A DNA stretch of 64,000 nt from Candidatus Nitrososphaera evergladensis SR1 (GTDB lineage: Archaea; Thermoproteota; Nitrososphaeria; Nitrososphaerales; Nitrososphaeraceae). The notes below the pieces were generated by a model that was given only the letters and a program-made list of their open reading frames with translations, was not told the origin of the DNA and made no database searches. The stretch spans positions 496,001-560,000 of the forward strand of contig NZ_CP007174.1 of the NCBI RefSeq assembly GCF_000730285.1, written 5' to 3'. Within the stretch, counting starts at the first letter, position 1. The number at the start of each line of letters is the position of its first letter. A program made the translations under genes and the position numbers. This document shows positions 50,804 to 59,615 of this stretch, piece by piece.

Positions 50804-52387
50804 TTATTCGGTAGCCATTCGCACCAATTCGGGCAACTGCTTGCCTTTCCCTTCAGAAAGGGCTGATATCCCGCCATTCAAACTTTCAGCCACGATGCCC
50901 TTCTGCGCAAGCACTTCAGCTACCCTGAGAGAAGTGTTTCCCATCATGCAGACAAGCAATGGCTTTGCATTGGCGCCTCCCAATGATTTTTCCATCTCCT
51001 TGGGCACTTGCTGGGTCATCAATAACTGCTCCACCTCTCTGGCCGTTGGAACAAAGATCTTGCTTTCATCAACGCCCAGCGACTTTGCGATGAGCTCTAT
51101 CCCTTCTTTGCGCGGGGTATACATCGTGTGAATCCAGACAACCCGGTCATAATTTCCGATGTTGGAGACAGCTTCTTGCAGGGGAACCTGCAAACTCCTT
51201 TGTTGTTTTTCTTCCTTCATCGCTTCAAGGCTTTTTCTGTACTTTTGGATCCCGTCTGCGATCATCACGATAAAGCTATCACTCATGCCAAAGTTCGCCA
51301 TCTGTACCACGGCGTAAAGCGCTAGGGCGCTGCTTTCCCCCATGTCGTACCCTTTGTCCACGAAAAACTTTAGCAGGCGTTTTGCCTGCCTGAAATCCGC
51401 TTCATGCTGTCCTGCATACCTGTCAGGCTCGTAAAACTTTAGACCCGATGCCTTGCCTTTTGTCCTTATCCCTGCGACATCCTGATCGCCAAGTGGAAAG
51501 ACTACGTGCACGGACTTTTTGCCGTATTTCTCCATCATGTACCTGCTCAGGCCGCCGGAGGTGCCGCCCGTGCCAAACGTGCAGACGATTCTGGACTCTG
51601 ACAGCGCAACTCCTTGTTCACGCAATTGCTGGTCTAGTTCTGCAGCTGTTATGGTTCTGTGCACTTCAATGTTCAGCTCGTTGTCGTACTGTTCAGGGCA
51701 AAAGCCGCCATAGATCTTTGCAAGCAGCTTTGCCAGGTTTATTATGTCCTGGCTCGCCAGGATCGCTTCCACCTCGGAGCGCGACTTGTCGAAAATTGCA
51801 GGGTCAAACCCCAATTCGGTGAGCTGTGCGCGAACGTTTGAGGCTGTCGCCTTGGCGGCCATGAGGCTTGCATTTCCCTTCATTCCCGGAGCAGGGCAGA
51901 TGTCCATGTCGAGATTGATGATGCGCGTATTTTCGTTTCTCAGCTCGTCGAACACCCCTTCCTGAAGCTTTCTGGAGACAAGGGCAACAACATCTATGCC
52001 CAGCTTGGAGATTTGCCCCAGGGCAATCCCAAAGTTGCCCGAAGTCGCTTCAAATATCGTCTGCCCGCGCTTGAGCTTCCCGGTAGCGATGGCATCATGG
52101 ATTATCTGGACTGCCGGCCTTACTTTGATGGAGCCTGCCAGCAGGTCCGAATCGAACTTGCCGAAAACCCTCAGTGATTTGTCAGCAAGGTCCAGACCGA
52201 ACACATTTTTTGCGCATTCCTTCAGGTCTTTGGTGATGTCGACAAGCGGAGTTGCGTTGATTATTGTAGCCGCTGTCTTTGCATCGCCAGGTTTCTCTCC
52301 TAGGTGAGGAACCTTGCTCCGGATCTCTTGCTCAAAATGCAAAAGTAGCGAGTCATCGACGTTGTTTACTTCGTCCTGTCCTTGCAA
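50804..52387 (-). CDS. Cysteine-synthase-like PLP enzyme fused to a rhodanese domain
   Basis: 527 aa. Residues 40-400 are a beta-family PLP enzyme: PLP Lys88 in AGSIKVRPAV, TSGNFGIALG loop (115-124), TFGTGGTSGGLSRYM phosphate cup; Ala/Ser motifs as in O-acetyl- or O-phosphoserine sulfhydrylases. It has a larger insertion than CysK. The C-terminal 110 residues resemble a rhodanese: LLVCMMGNTSLRVAEVL with catalytic Cys480 and LNGGISAL. One protein could thus link sulfur carrier chemistry to amino acid synthesis. Monocistronic, about 100 nt from rnhB. Confidence 0.85.
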   Translation of the reverse strand: MQGQDEVNNVDDSLLLHFEQEIRSKVPHLGEKPGDAKTAATIINATPLVDITKDLKECAKNVFGLDLADKSLRVFGKFDSDLLAGSIKVRPAVQIIHDAIATGKLKRGQTIFEATSGNFGIALGQISKLGIDVVALVSRKLQEGVFDELRNENTRIINLDMDICPAPGMKGNASLMAAKATASNVRAQLTELGFDPAIFDKSRSEVEAILASQDIINLAKLLAKIYGGFCPEQYDNELNIEVHRTITAAELDQQLREQGVALSESRIVCTFGTGGTSGGLSRYMMEKYGKKSVHVVFPLGDQDVAGIRTKGKASGLKFYEPDRYAGQHEADFRQAKRLLKFFVDKGYDMGESSALALYAVVQMANFGMSDSFIVMIADGIQKYRKSLEAMKEEKQQRSLQVPLQEAVSNIGNYDRVVWIHTMYTPRKEGIELIAKSLGVDESKIFVPTAREVEQLLMTQQVPKEMEKSLGGANAKPLLVCMMGNTSLRVAEVLAQKGIVAESLNGGISALSEGKGKQLPELVRMATE

Positions 52388-52576
52388 TTTGCTTTACTCT
52401 CTCTGCAATCTAATTCCGCAACCGGGTATAAAATGTGTGTTAGCCAGTGCTGGCAACCTGCTTGTCACAGGTTACATCGATATTGAGATGATTTGGCATT
52501 TGACGAATAGTTAACAGTACCTGCGCTTGACAATAATAAATAAAAATATCGCATAAAACAGCCTTCTCTTGCATAC

Positions 52577-53716
52577 ATGGACGGCTTTGTCGAGACAGTG
52601 GAGGGCAGGACGAGACTGCTAGTGCCAGCGCTGTCTCTGACAGAAAGGGTGCCGCCCAAGGTCCCCGCCTTTTTCAACCCTGCGGCAAAGCAGAGCCGCG
52701 ACCTCTCAATACTTGCGTACCGCGCCTTTGCGCCCCGGCTAAAGGAAAAGACGCTTGCAGACGGCTTTACGGGGATTGGCGCCCGCGCCCTCCGCGTGGC
52801 GGTGGAGGTGCCAGAGATAGAGCAGGTGTTTGCCAATGACGCAAATCCGACAGCGATTGAAGCTGCCAAAAGATCTGCAGAACTTAACGGCGTCTCTGAA
52901 AAATGCCGCTTCTCCATCAACGAAGTCTGCAAGTTCTTGATGAAGGGAAACGACAGCGAGGAGCGCTTTGGAATCGTCGACCTCGACCCGTTTGGAACGC
53001 CTGCGCGCCACGTCGACTGCGTCCTTCGCGCTGCTCTTGACGACGGCCTGGTCTCGATAACCGCGACTGATACTGCCGTCCTCTGCGGCGTCTATCCCAA
53101 AGTGTGCCTGCGCCGCTACTACGGCCGGCCGCTGAACAACAGCTATGGCAACGAGACTGCGCTGCGCCTGCTCACGTCGCTGATAGCGCTCACCGCTTCA
53201 AGGCTAGAGCTTGCAATAAAGCCGGTGTTTTCGCACGCCACGATGCACTACCTGCGGGTGTACGCGCAGGTATCGGTCAGCTCTAGCGAGGCAAACGACG
53301 TTTATGCAAACATCGGCTACGTGATGCACTGCTTTAACTGCGGCAACAGGCTTGCAACCCGCGAGTATGACGGAACCGTCAAGTGCGAGCTGTGCCAGAA
53401 AAAGCTCCGCATTGGAGGCCAGCTGTGGACTGGACAACTGCACGAAAAAGAGTTTGTCGCAAAAATGAAAGAGCAGGCAGGCAACGACGAGAAAAGCAAA
53501 AAAGTCCTTGACGCGGCCCTCGATGAGATCGACCATGTGCCGTACTACTTCAAGGCAGACGAGATTTCTTCAAAACTGAGGACAAACCCTCATTCAATCC
53601 CAAAGATAATTGAAAAGCTGCAAGCCGCCGGCTACAGGGCGTCAAAGACGCCTCTCAACTTTGGAGCTTTTAAAACAGACGCAAGGCTAGACCGGATAAT
53701 CGACGTGCTCAGGTAG
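52577..53716 (+). CDS. trm1: tRNA (guanine26-N2) dimethyltransferase
   Basis: 379 aa, the archaeal Trm1 length. FFNPAAKQSRDLSILAYRAF, SAM loop DGFTGIGARALR, DLDPFGTPARHVDCVLRA (the DPFG catalytic-type motif), TDTAVLCGVYPKVCLRRYYGRPL, and a C-terminal zinc site (CFNCGNRL ... CELCQKKL). Dimethylates G26 of tRNA. Overlaps the convergent exported protein gene by 8 nt. Confidence 0.96.
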   Translation: MDGFVETVEGRTRLLVPALSLTERVPPKVPAFFNPAAKQSRDLSILAYRAFAPRLKEKTLADGFTGIGARALRVAVEVPEIEQVFANDANPTAIEAAKRSAELNGVSEKCRFSINEVCKFLMKGNDSEERFGIVDLDPFGTPARHVDCVLRAALDDGLVSITATDTAVLCGVYPKVCLRRYYGRPLNNSYGNETALRLLTSLIALTASRLELAIKPVFSHATMHYLRVYAQVSVSSSEANDVYANIGYVMHCFNCGNRLATREYDGTVKCELCQKKLRIGGQLWTGQLHEKEFVAKMKEQAGNDEKSKKVLDAALDEIDHVPYYFKADEISSKLRTNPHSIPKIIEKLQAAGYRASKTPLNFGAFKTDARLDRIIDVLR

Positions 53717-54245
53717 CAGGAGCAGCGGTAGTGGGAAACGCCTTTATCGAGCGGTCAACCAAGTCGTTCATCTCTGTCTTGATAGAGTCAAGCGTTGCGT
53801 GGTCGGCTGCGTTTTTGTCGTTGCTGTCGACGAGCCTCTTCATCTCATCAAGGTAGCTGCCAAACTTGCCAAGGGCCTGAGAGTACAGGCCATAGCTTTC
53901 CTGCCACTGCTGCGGGACGCCAGGCGTGTCGACGCGCTTTTTCAGCGCATCAAGGTTCGACCTTGCAGTGCTTATGGCGGCGTTCATGTCATTGGCAGCG
54001 ACCTCGCCCTTGGACCACTTGTCAAACGAGTTTTCAACCTCGGTCGTGGCAAAATTGTGCTGCGTGTAGACAAACGACAGGTTGTCGGCAGGCAGGTTGG
54101 CGGCGTCGGCCTCGGCGCCTTTTTCATCGGTGATGTTGACGCCGGTGGGCGTGCCCTGCTGCGGCAAGAGCCAGATGAGTACGCTCGTGCCGATTATGCC
54201 GGCGGCGATTATGGCCGTTATCACTATGCCCTTTTTGCTTGCCAA
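53709..54245 (-). CDS. Membrane-anchored helical protein of unknown function
   Basis: From TTG 54245 about 178 aa: ASKKGIVITAIIAAGIIGTSVLIWLL is a one-TM anchor; the frame extends to ATG 54359 but would then overlap the divergent FNR gene start. The mature part (about 40-178) is acidic helices (NFATTEVENSFDKWSKGEVAANDMNAAISTARSNLDALKKRV), reminiscent of four-helix bundle extracytoplasmic domains. No cofactor motifs. Function unknown. Confidence 0.65.
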   Translation of the reverse strand: MASKKGIVITAIIAAGIIGTSVLIWLLPQQGTPTGVNITDEKGAEADAANLPADNLSFVYTQHNFATTEVENSFDKWSKGEVAANDMNAAISTARSNLDALKKRVDTPGVPQQWQESYGLYSQALGKFGSYLDEMKRLVDSNDKNAADHATLDSIKTEMNDLVDRSIKAFPTTAAPAT

Positions 54246-54333
54246 AGCAGTTACACCGTGCAACAGCTCCAAATAAAAACATACCAAAAAAAGCATATCA
54301 AAATATACCGCAAAATCCGGAGTACAAGTGCAC

Positions 54334-55158
54334 ATGAGCGTACAGCCCAGCCTTGGCAAACTTGTCTACCGGCACGACCTTACTCCTGACCTTGCGATAA
54401 TCCGCATCCAGCCGTCTGACGGAAGCCCTGTGCCTGACTTTAGGCCAGGCCAGTTCGTCACCCTTGGATTAAAGCTGGACGGCGAAGACAAGATAACAAA
54501 CCGCGCCTACTCGCTTTCCTCGCCTCCAGAGGAAAAGCGGTACTTTGAACTATACATAAAGTGGGCGCAAGAGCCGGTGCCCGGCAAGTTCACCACCGCC
54601 CTTTTTGACATGAAAGAAGGCGACGAGCTTTACTGGCGCAAGCCTGCCGGCGCCTTTACAATGGAGGACAAAAAAGCAGACGGCACGTCTGACGAAAGGA
54701 CGCTTGTACTGGTCGCATCGGGGACCGGCCTTGCACCGTTTGTCGCCTATGTCCTGCACCTAAGGGCAATCGGGTCAAAGCGCAGGATAGCACTGTTGCA
54801 CGGCGCGCGCAACGCAAAGGAGCTTGGCTACCGCGACCTGTTTGAACGGCTTGCAAAAGAAAACAGTGATTTTATCTACCTGCCGACAATAAGCAGGCCA
54901 CACGAGCCCGGCTCGGAGGGCTGGACCGGCCACACCGGCAGGGTGGAGTCGCTTTTGGTGCCAAAAAGCGATGGCGTGTCAGAGCTTGAAAGGGCGCTTG
55001 GAAACAGGGTCGCGCCGGAAAACTCGTTTTTCCACATCTGCGGCTACTCGGGCACCATCGACAACGTGATCTCGATACTGCAGCCGCTCGGGTTTGTCAG
55101 CAACAGGAACAAGCGCAAGGACGGCTCGTTTGACATCAAGGTAGAGACGTACGGCTAG
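54334..55158 (+). CDS. fpr: Ferredoxin-NADP+ reductase-like flavoprotein
   Basis: 274 aa from ATG 54334 (GTG 54328 two codons earlier is possible). FAD domain with RPGQFVTLGLKL, NRAYSLSSPPEE (RxYS flavin motif), and KWAQEPVPGKFTTALFDM; NAD(P) domain with VLVASGTGLAPFVAYVLHL and FFHICGYSGTIDNV. Moves electrons between NAD(P)H and ferredoxin, supplying reduced carriers for carbon fixation. Divergent from the membrane protein gene. Confidence 0.9.
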   Translation: MSVQPSLGKLVYRHDLTPDLAIIRIQPSDGSPVPDFRPGQFVTLGLKLDGEDKITNRAYSLSSPPEEKRYFELYIKWAQEPVPGKFTTALFDMKEGDELYWRKPAGAFTMEDKKADGTSDERTLVLVASGTGLAPFVAYVLHLRAIGSKRRIALLHGARNAKELGYRDLFERLAKENSDFIYLPTISRPHEPGSEGWTGHTGRVESLLVPKSDGVSELERALGNRVAPENSFFHICGYSGTIDNVISILQPLGFVSNRNKRKDGSFDIKVETYG

Positions 55159-55216
55159 ATAAGAAATACGCACACAGCAAAATACTCATTACACTGTTTG
55201 TAGAAGCAAAAACCAG

Positions 55217-55519
55217 TTGTACGCCGCCCGGACCACCCAGTACCAGGGGTCTCTCATGATAGACATTTGCGACCTTGAGCTGATAGGAAGCAAGCTAGAG
55301 CAGGATAGCCTTGCAATCGACCTGACAGAAGCATATTTCAAGCAAGAAGTGATAACGCAAGAGCAGGCTGGCGAGCTATTAAAGAAATGCGCAATAGCAA
55401 ATTTGGTAGGCGACAAGATAGTGGGCCAGGCGCTTTCCATGAAGATGGCAAAAGAAGTAAGCGTCAAGCGCATATCCGGAGTCCCATTTTTGATGATATT
55501 CAAGTTCCAGCAAAAGTGA
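55217..55519 (+). CDS. DUF424-family protein
   Basis: 100 aa from TTG 55217; the family begins before the internal ATG, with the (R)TTQYQGSLMIDICDLELIGSKLEQ strand, so the upstream TTG is chosen. Motifs: SLAIDLTEAYFKQEVIT, KKCAIANLVGDKIVGQALSM. DUF424 is a small archaeal family with Sm-like or OB-like predictions and no settled function. It lies directly before RIO1 and a KH protein, hinting at ribosome-related work. Confidence 0.85.
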   Translation: MYAARTTQYQGSLMIDICDLELIGSKLEQDSLAIDLTEAYFKQEVITQEQAGELLKKCAIANLVGDKIVGQALSMKMAKEVSVKRISGVPFLMIFKFQQK

Positions 55520-55526
55520 TGCTCTG

Positions 55527-56396
55527 ATGGGCAAAGAAGAAGGAGAAGAGGATCAGCGGCCGGAAGAAGAAGAGGAGCACTATCATCATCAGCAGCAACA
55601 GCAGCGACAAGAAGAAGAGCCAAAGGCAGTGGCGCGGGCTGACAGGCGCTACCGCCGCCACGAGCGGGAAAACCGGTTTCTGGACAAGAGGTCAGAAGAC
55701 TACCAGGTGGTAGAAGAGGTGTTTGACATGCCCACCATGATGGTCATCACGAAAATGGTAAACGACGGCATACTGAAATCTGTGCAGAGCCACTTTGCGT
55801 CCGGCAAGGAGGCCAAGGTGTTCATCGCAGAGGCGCCTGACGGCTCTCCCCTTGCGGTCAAGATATACCTGACGGTGAGCGCCGAGTTCAAAAAGAGGAT
55901 GCAGTATATCGCCGGCGACCCGCGCTTTTCAGAGATCAAGGGAGGCACCCGCAACTTTATCGCGGCATGGGCAAGAAAAGAGTTCAAGAACCTGCAGCAG
56001 GCGCACAAGGCAGGCGTCCGCGCGCCGGCGCCAATAGCGGTTGAAAAGAACGTGCTTGTCATGGAGTTTATCGGCGACAGCGAGGGAAACGTCGCGACCC
56101 CGCTGGCAAGCCTTGAAGACATGACCCCCGCTGACTACTCTGAAGTGGTAAAACAACTGCAGATCCTGTACCAAAAGGCCGGGCTTGTGCACGCCGACCT
56201 GTCAGAGTACAACATATTCAAGAACCCGCAGGGCGAGATAATCCTGCTTGACTTTGGCTCGGCAGTGGACGTCAAGCACCCCTATTCAAAACAGTTTTTA
56301 GTCCGCGACGTGCAGAACGTAAACAGGTTCTTCATCAAGCGGGGCATAGACGTCATTGACACCACGCACCTCATGGAAAAAATAATGACAGGATAA
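55527..56396 (+). CDS. rio1: RIO1 serine kinase
   Basis: 289 aa. A Glu/Gln/His-rich N-terminal extension (about 1-45) precedes the RIO domain: GKEAKVFIAEAPDGSPLAVKIY (ATP Lys), KEFKNLQQAHKAGVRAPAPIAVEKNVLVMEFIG, catalytic HADLSEYNIF (Asp, Asn) and LLDFGSAVDVKHP (metal Asp). Matures the small ribosomal subunit. Followed 12 nt later by the KH protein gene, its usual archaeal partner. Confidence 0.95.
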   Translation: MGKEEGEEDQRPEEEEEHYHHQQQQQRQEEEPKAVARADRRYRRHERENRFLDKRSEDYQVVEEVFDMPTMMVITKMVNDGILKSVQSHFASGKEAKVFIAEAPDGSPLAVKIYLTVSAEFKKRMQYIAGDPRFSEIKGGTRNFIAAWARKEFKNLQQAHKAGVRAPAPIAVEKNVLVMEFIGDSEGNVATPLASLEDMTPADYSEVVKQLQILYQKAGLVHADLSEYNIFKNPQGEIILLDFGSAVDVKHPYSKQFLVRDVQNVNRFFIKRGIDVIDTTHLMEKIMTG

Positions 56397-56408
56397 GAAA
56401 AACAAGAT

Positions 56409-57053
56409 ATGAGCTTCCAGCACAACATCAAGCTTCCAAGGGAGAGGATAGCCGTCCTGATAGGCAAGGGCGGCAGGATAAAGCAGGAGATTGAAAAGAG
56501 GTGCGGAGTCGCCATTGAAGTTGACAGCGAGTCCGGCGACGCCGTGATAACAACAGGAGAAAACAAGCCTGTCGAGCAGATAGAGATGTTCAAGGCTGTA
56601 GAGATAATTTCCGCGATATCGCGGGGCTTTTCGCCCCAGCGCGCCATGCGCCTTTTGGAAGAGGAAGAGATGCTGTTCCAGCAAATAGACCTGCGCGATT
56701 ATACCGGCAGATCGCCAAACGCGCTAGAGCGCGTCAAGGGCAGGATAATTGGCGAGGGCGGCAAGTCAAGGCGCACGATAGAAGAGCTGAGCGGCGCATC
56801 CGTGTCTGTGTACGGACACACCGTGAGCCTGATAGGCACGTACCACGAGGTCCGGCTTGCGACGGACGCAATAGACATGCTGTGCCGGGGAAGCATGCAC
56901 AAGAGCGTCTACAACATGCTGCAGGAGGCAAGAAGGCGCGACAAGATGGACAGGATGCGCCTGTGGGAAGACGACAAACACGATGTTGAAGGAAGAGAAG
57001 AAGGTAAAGAGGACGAAGAAGAAGGAATAACGGAAGAAGAAAAAACTTTCTAA
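56409..57053 (+). CDS. KH-domain protein, Pno1/Krr1 (Dim2) type
   Basis: 214 aa with two KH modules: IAVLIGKGGRIKQEIEKRCGVAI and RVKGRIIGEGGKSRRTIEELSGASVSVYG (GxxG loops). Acidic C-terminal tail (DDKHDVEGREEGKEDEEEG). Homologue of Pno1/Dim2, which binds the 3' end of small-subunit rRNA and works with RIO1 and Nob1 in maturation. Operon with rio1 and the DUF424 gene. Confidence 0.93.
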   Translation: MSFQHNIKLPRERIAVLIGKGGRIKQEIEKRCGVAIEVDSESGDAVITTGENKPVEQIEMFKAVEIISAISRGFSPQRAMRLLEEEEMLFQQIDLRDYTGRSPNALERVKGRIIGEGGKSRRTIEELSGASVSVYGHTVSLIGTYHEVRLATDAIDMLCRGSMHKSVYNMLQEARRRDKMDRMRLWEDDKHDVEGREEGKEDEEEGITEEEKTF

Positions 57054-57547
57054 AGCTTTTGCATCCTTATCGTGAGCACGCCGTTTCTGTACTTGTAGTC
57101 AGATATGCCCATTTCAGCAGCGGCGGCAGGGGTAGTGGCAGTCGGGTCAAGCTGCACGTCCTTGGAAAAATTCTGGCCGCCTTTTATCTTTAGCACGCCT
57201 TCTGAAAGCCGGACGTTTATCTGGTCCTCCGGGCCGGGAACCTCTGCCACGAACACCATCGCCCCGTCGTTATTCTTTATGAGGTCGTAGACCCAGTCCT
57301 TCTTTTGCTGTTCCGCGTCGCGGGGCATTATGACCTTTTGTTCCGGCGGGCCGGACATCTTGCGGATCTCGCGCACCCAGTAGATGACAAAACCTGCCGC
57401 AATCGTGATGAGGATAAAGCTGGCGCCGTTGTTCTGGCCGTTTCTTGCCGCCATGACGTACATGGCACCGACAAGCATCAGTGCCAGCAGGGGAACTATA
57501 AAGCCTATCGAGCGCCCGGTGGAATATTTCTTGGTGTACTTTGCCAA
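57050..57547 (-). CDS. Membrane-anchored Hsp20 (alpha-crystallin) protein
   Basis: 165 aa. Two TM segments (about 14-33 and 42-58) precede a small-heat-shock-type domain: WVYDLIKNNDGAMVFVAEVPGPEDQINVRLSEGVLKIKGG and the closing YRNGVLTIRMQKL, the ACD strand pattern ending in NGVLxI. No C-terminal IxI extension. Placement of an ACD facing the cytoplasm on a TM hairpin is unusual. Stop overlaps the KH gene end by 4 nt. Confidence 0.8.
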   Translation of the reverse strand: MAKYTKKYSTGRSIGFIVPLLALMLVGAMYVMAARNGQNNGASFILITIAAGFVIYWVREIRKMSGPPEQKVIMPRDAEQQKKDWVYDLIKNNDGAMVFVAEVPGPEDQINVRLSEGVLKIKGGQNFSKDVQLDPTATTPAAAAEMGISDYKYRNGVLTIRMQKL

Positions 57548-57635
57548 TTCTGCTTATCCCCCTCCTCTCTCCGGCATTCTCTACAAAAAACAATACCATC
57601 CAGAGATTATAAAACTTATAGATCTTCTCTCGTCA

Positions 57636-58232
57636 TCATGCCATCTTGCCGCCGGTATGCTCGCCCCAGCGCCTAAAGAGCCCGTGGTCGATGCCAAACT
57701 GGTCAAGCACCTTTCCAACCACGTGGTCTATCAGGTCGTCCATCGTCTGCGGCTTGTGGTAAAAGCCGGGCATCGCCGGCATGATGACGACGTTGTGGAT
57801 CCCGGCAAGCTTGCTCATGTTCTCAAGGTGGATTTTTGACAGCGGCGCCTCCCTTGGCACAATCACCACCTTTCTGCCCTCCTTTATGCAGACGCTTGCC
57901 GCCCTTGACACCAGCGTGTCGTCAAGCCCGTTTGCAATGCTTGCAAGCGTGCGCATGCTGCACGGGATGACTGCCATGCCGTCTATCCTGAAAGAGCCGG
58001 AAGAAACTGGCGCGGCCATGTTGGTGTCCTCGTACACCTTGGTCGCAAGCGAGCGGACAGAGTCGCCCGTCCTGTCGGTTTCTATCTTGATGGTCTTTTC
58101 GCCCCACTCGCTCAGGATGAGGTGCGTCTCTACCTTTAGCTTTTTGAGCGCCTCAAGGGCGCGTATTCCGTATATCACGCCGGAGGCCCCCGTTATGGCG
58201 ATTACCAGCCGCACAGTTGCAAGCTTGTACAC
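57636..58232 (-). CDS. ubiX: UbiX-type flavin prenyltransferase
   Basis: 198 aa. Flavin-binding motifs VIAITGASGVIYGIRALEAL, LSEWGEKTIKIET, PVSSGSFRIDGMAVIPCSMRTLASIANG, and VVIVPREAPLSKIHLENMSKL. Makes prenylated FMN for UbiD-type decarboxylases. Archaeal homologues support quinone or related synthesis. Divergent from the PfkB kinase gene, about 65 nt apart. Confidence 0.95.
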   Translation of the reverse strand: MYKLATVRLVIAITGASGVIYGIRALEALKKLKVETHLILSEWGEKTIKIETDRTGDSVRSLATKVYEDTNMAAPVSSGSFRIDGMAVIPCSMRTLASIANGLDDTLVSRAASVCIKEGRKVVIVPREAPLSKIHLENMSKLAGIHNVVIMPAMPGFYHKPQTMDDLIDHVVGKVLDQFGIDHGLFRRWGEHTGGKMA

Positions 58233-58297
58233 TTGTTATATAACGATGCCGCCTGTAGCGCAAGGGTTTATTTACTGACAGTCGCGCATTTCCTTTC

Positions 58298-59200
58298 GTG
58301 CTGACCGTCTTTGGCACGATGGCCCTTGACACCACGCGAACGCCATTTCGCATAGAAGAGAGGATACTTGGCGGAGCCGCTACCTTTGCCTCGCTTTCTG
58401 CAGGCATGTTTGCCCGGACGGGCATGGTCGCAGCTATTGGAGAGGACATGCCTCTTTCTCATATCGAGGCGGTCAGGTCAAAGGGCGTCGACACAAAGGG
58501 CATCGTGACAGTCAGCGGCGGCAAGTGCTTCCACTATGATTCCGAGTTTGACTACAACCTTTCAAACAGAAAGACGCTCAAGACCGAGCTGAACGTAATT
58601 TCCGATTTTGACCCTGTCATTCCGGAAGAGTATGCAACGTCTGAATACGTCTACCTTGCAAACAACGACCCGCGGCAGAACATGGCGATACTGCGGCACT
58701 TTGAAAAGCCAAAGCTGGTAGTCTGCGACACGATAGAGTACTGGATCCACACGGCAAGGGACGACGTCGTCAAGATGATCGGAAAAACTGACGGCGTCGT
58801 GATAAACGACAGCGAGGCGCGCCTTCTCTGCAACGAGGTCAACATCGCAAAATGCGCAAGGCAGATAATGTCTTTTGGGCCGAAATTTGCGATAATAAAA
58901 AAGGGGGAGCACGGCGCCGTGCTCTTTACCAAAGACGGCGAGGTGTTCCCTGCGACCGCGTTCTTTCTCGACGAAATTTCCGACCCGACCGGCGCCGGCG
59001 ACTCGTTTGCCGGCGGTTTTCTGGGCCACATCGCAAGGAAAGACAAGGTTGATTTCCGCACGATGAAGGAGGCTGTGATATACGGAAACGTCATGGGCTC
59101 TTTTGCCGTGGAGGACTTTGGCGTCAGAAGGCTTCTTGCTATAACCAAAGACGACGTTGAGGGGCGCTACCAGAAATACCGCAACTTGGTGCAATTCTGA
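58298..59200 (+). CDS. PfkB-family sugar/nucleoside kinase
   Basis: 300 aa from GTG 58298. LTVFGTMALDTTRTPF, GGAATFASLSAGMFA, and the carboxylate/anion-hole signature DPTGAGDSFAGGFLGH with catalytic Asp. Ribokinase fold; substrate not definable. The N-terminal G-G-A-A and IINDSEARLL patterns fit a small PfkB group. Convergent with the next gene. Confidence 0.9.
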   Translation: MLTVFGTMALDTTRTPFRIEERILGGAATFASLSAGMFARTGMVAAIGEDMPLSHIEAVRSKGVDTKGIVTVSGGKCFHYDSEFDYNLSNRKTLKTELNVISDFDPVIPEEYATSEYVYLANNDPRQNMAILRHFEKPKLVVCDTIEYWIHTARDDVVKMIGKTDGVVINDSEARLLCNEVNIAKCARQIMSFGPKFAIIKKGEHGAVLFTKDGEVFPATAFFLDEISDPTGAGDSFAGGFLGHIARKDKVDFRTMKEAVIYGNVMGSFAVEDFGVRRLLAITKDDVEGRYQKYRNLVQF

Positions 59201-59205
59201 TAGCT

Positions 59206-59511
59206 TTACTTTTCACCCCTTACCCGGGTTGGCTCGTAGTGCTGCATCTCCTGAATATCGTTAAAAAACGGCTTGACCAGATCAAAGAACCTGCCAAATT
59301 CCCGGCTTCCCCTGAACCCTTTCATGTGGCCGTCAAGCGAGTCCCACTCTATCCTGAGTATGTACAGGTCAGGGTTTTCAACGCAGTGTGACAGTTCGTA
59401 TTTCTGGCAATGGACAGATGACATCAGCGACTTGGCTGCGTCGTTGTACGCTGCCTCAAACTCCTGCTGCCTTTCGCCTGGGATCTCGTAGTGTATGTAT
59501 TCAACTATCAT
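59206..59511 (-). CDS. ABM-fold (dimeric ferredoxin-like) protein
   Basis: 101 aa. IVEYIHYEIPGERQQEFEAAYNDA, YELSHCVENPDLYILRIEWDSLDGHMKGFRGS and FNDIQEMQHY match small dimeric alpha/beta barrel monooxygenase-type proteins. Second ABM-like gene of the window (see 21943). Ends 5 nt from the convergent kinase gene. Confidence 0.75.
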   Translation of the reverse strand: MIVEYIHYEIPGERQQEFEAAYNDAAKSLMSSVHCQKYELSHCVENPDLYILRIEWDSLDGHMKGFRGSREFGRFFDLVKPFFNDIQEMQHYEPTRVRGEK

Positions 59512-59577
59512 ATGCCTGTCAAGTTATGGTTTTTGATATCTAATAACATGGATGCCAGTTGGACCGGGATTTCTGGC

Positions 59578-59590
59578 AAAAATAAATACC
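59578..59590 (+). promoter_or_regulatory. TATA box of ferritin-like gene
   Basis: AAAATAAATACC lies about 26-38 nt before ATG 59616, so the mRNA would start within about 10 nt of the start codon. Confidence 0.5.
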
Positions 59591-59615
59591 CCGAAACACA
59601 TGCCGTGACATAGAT

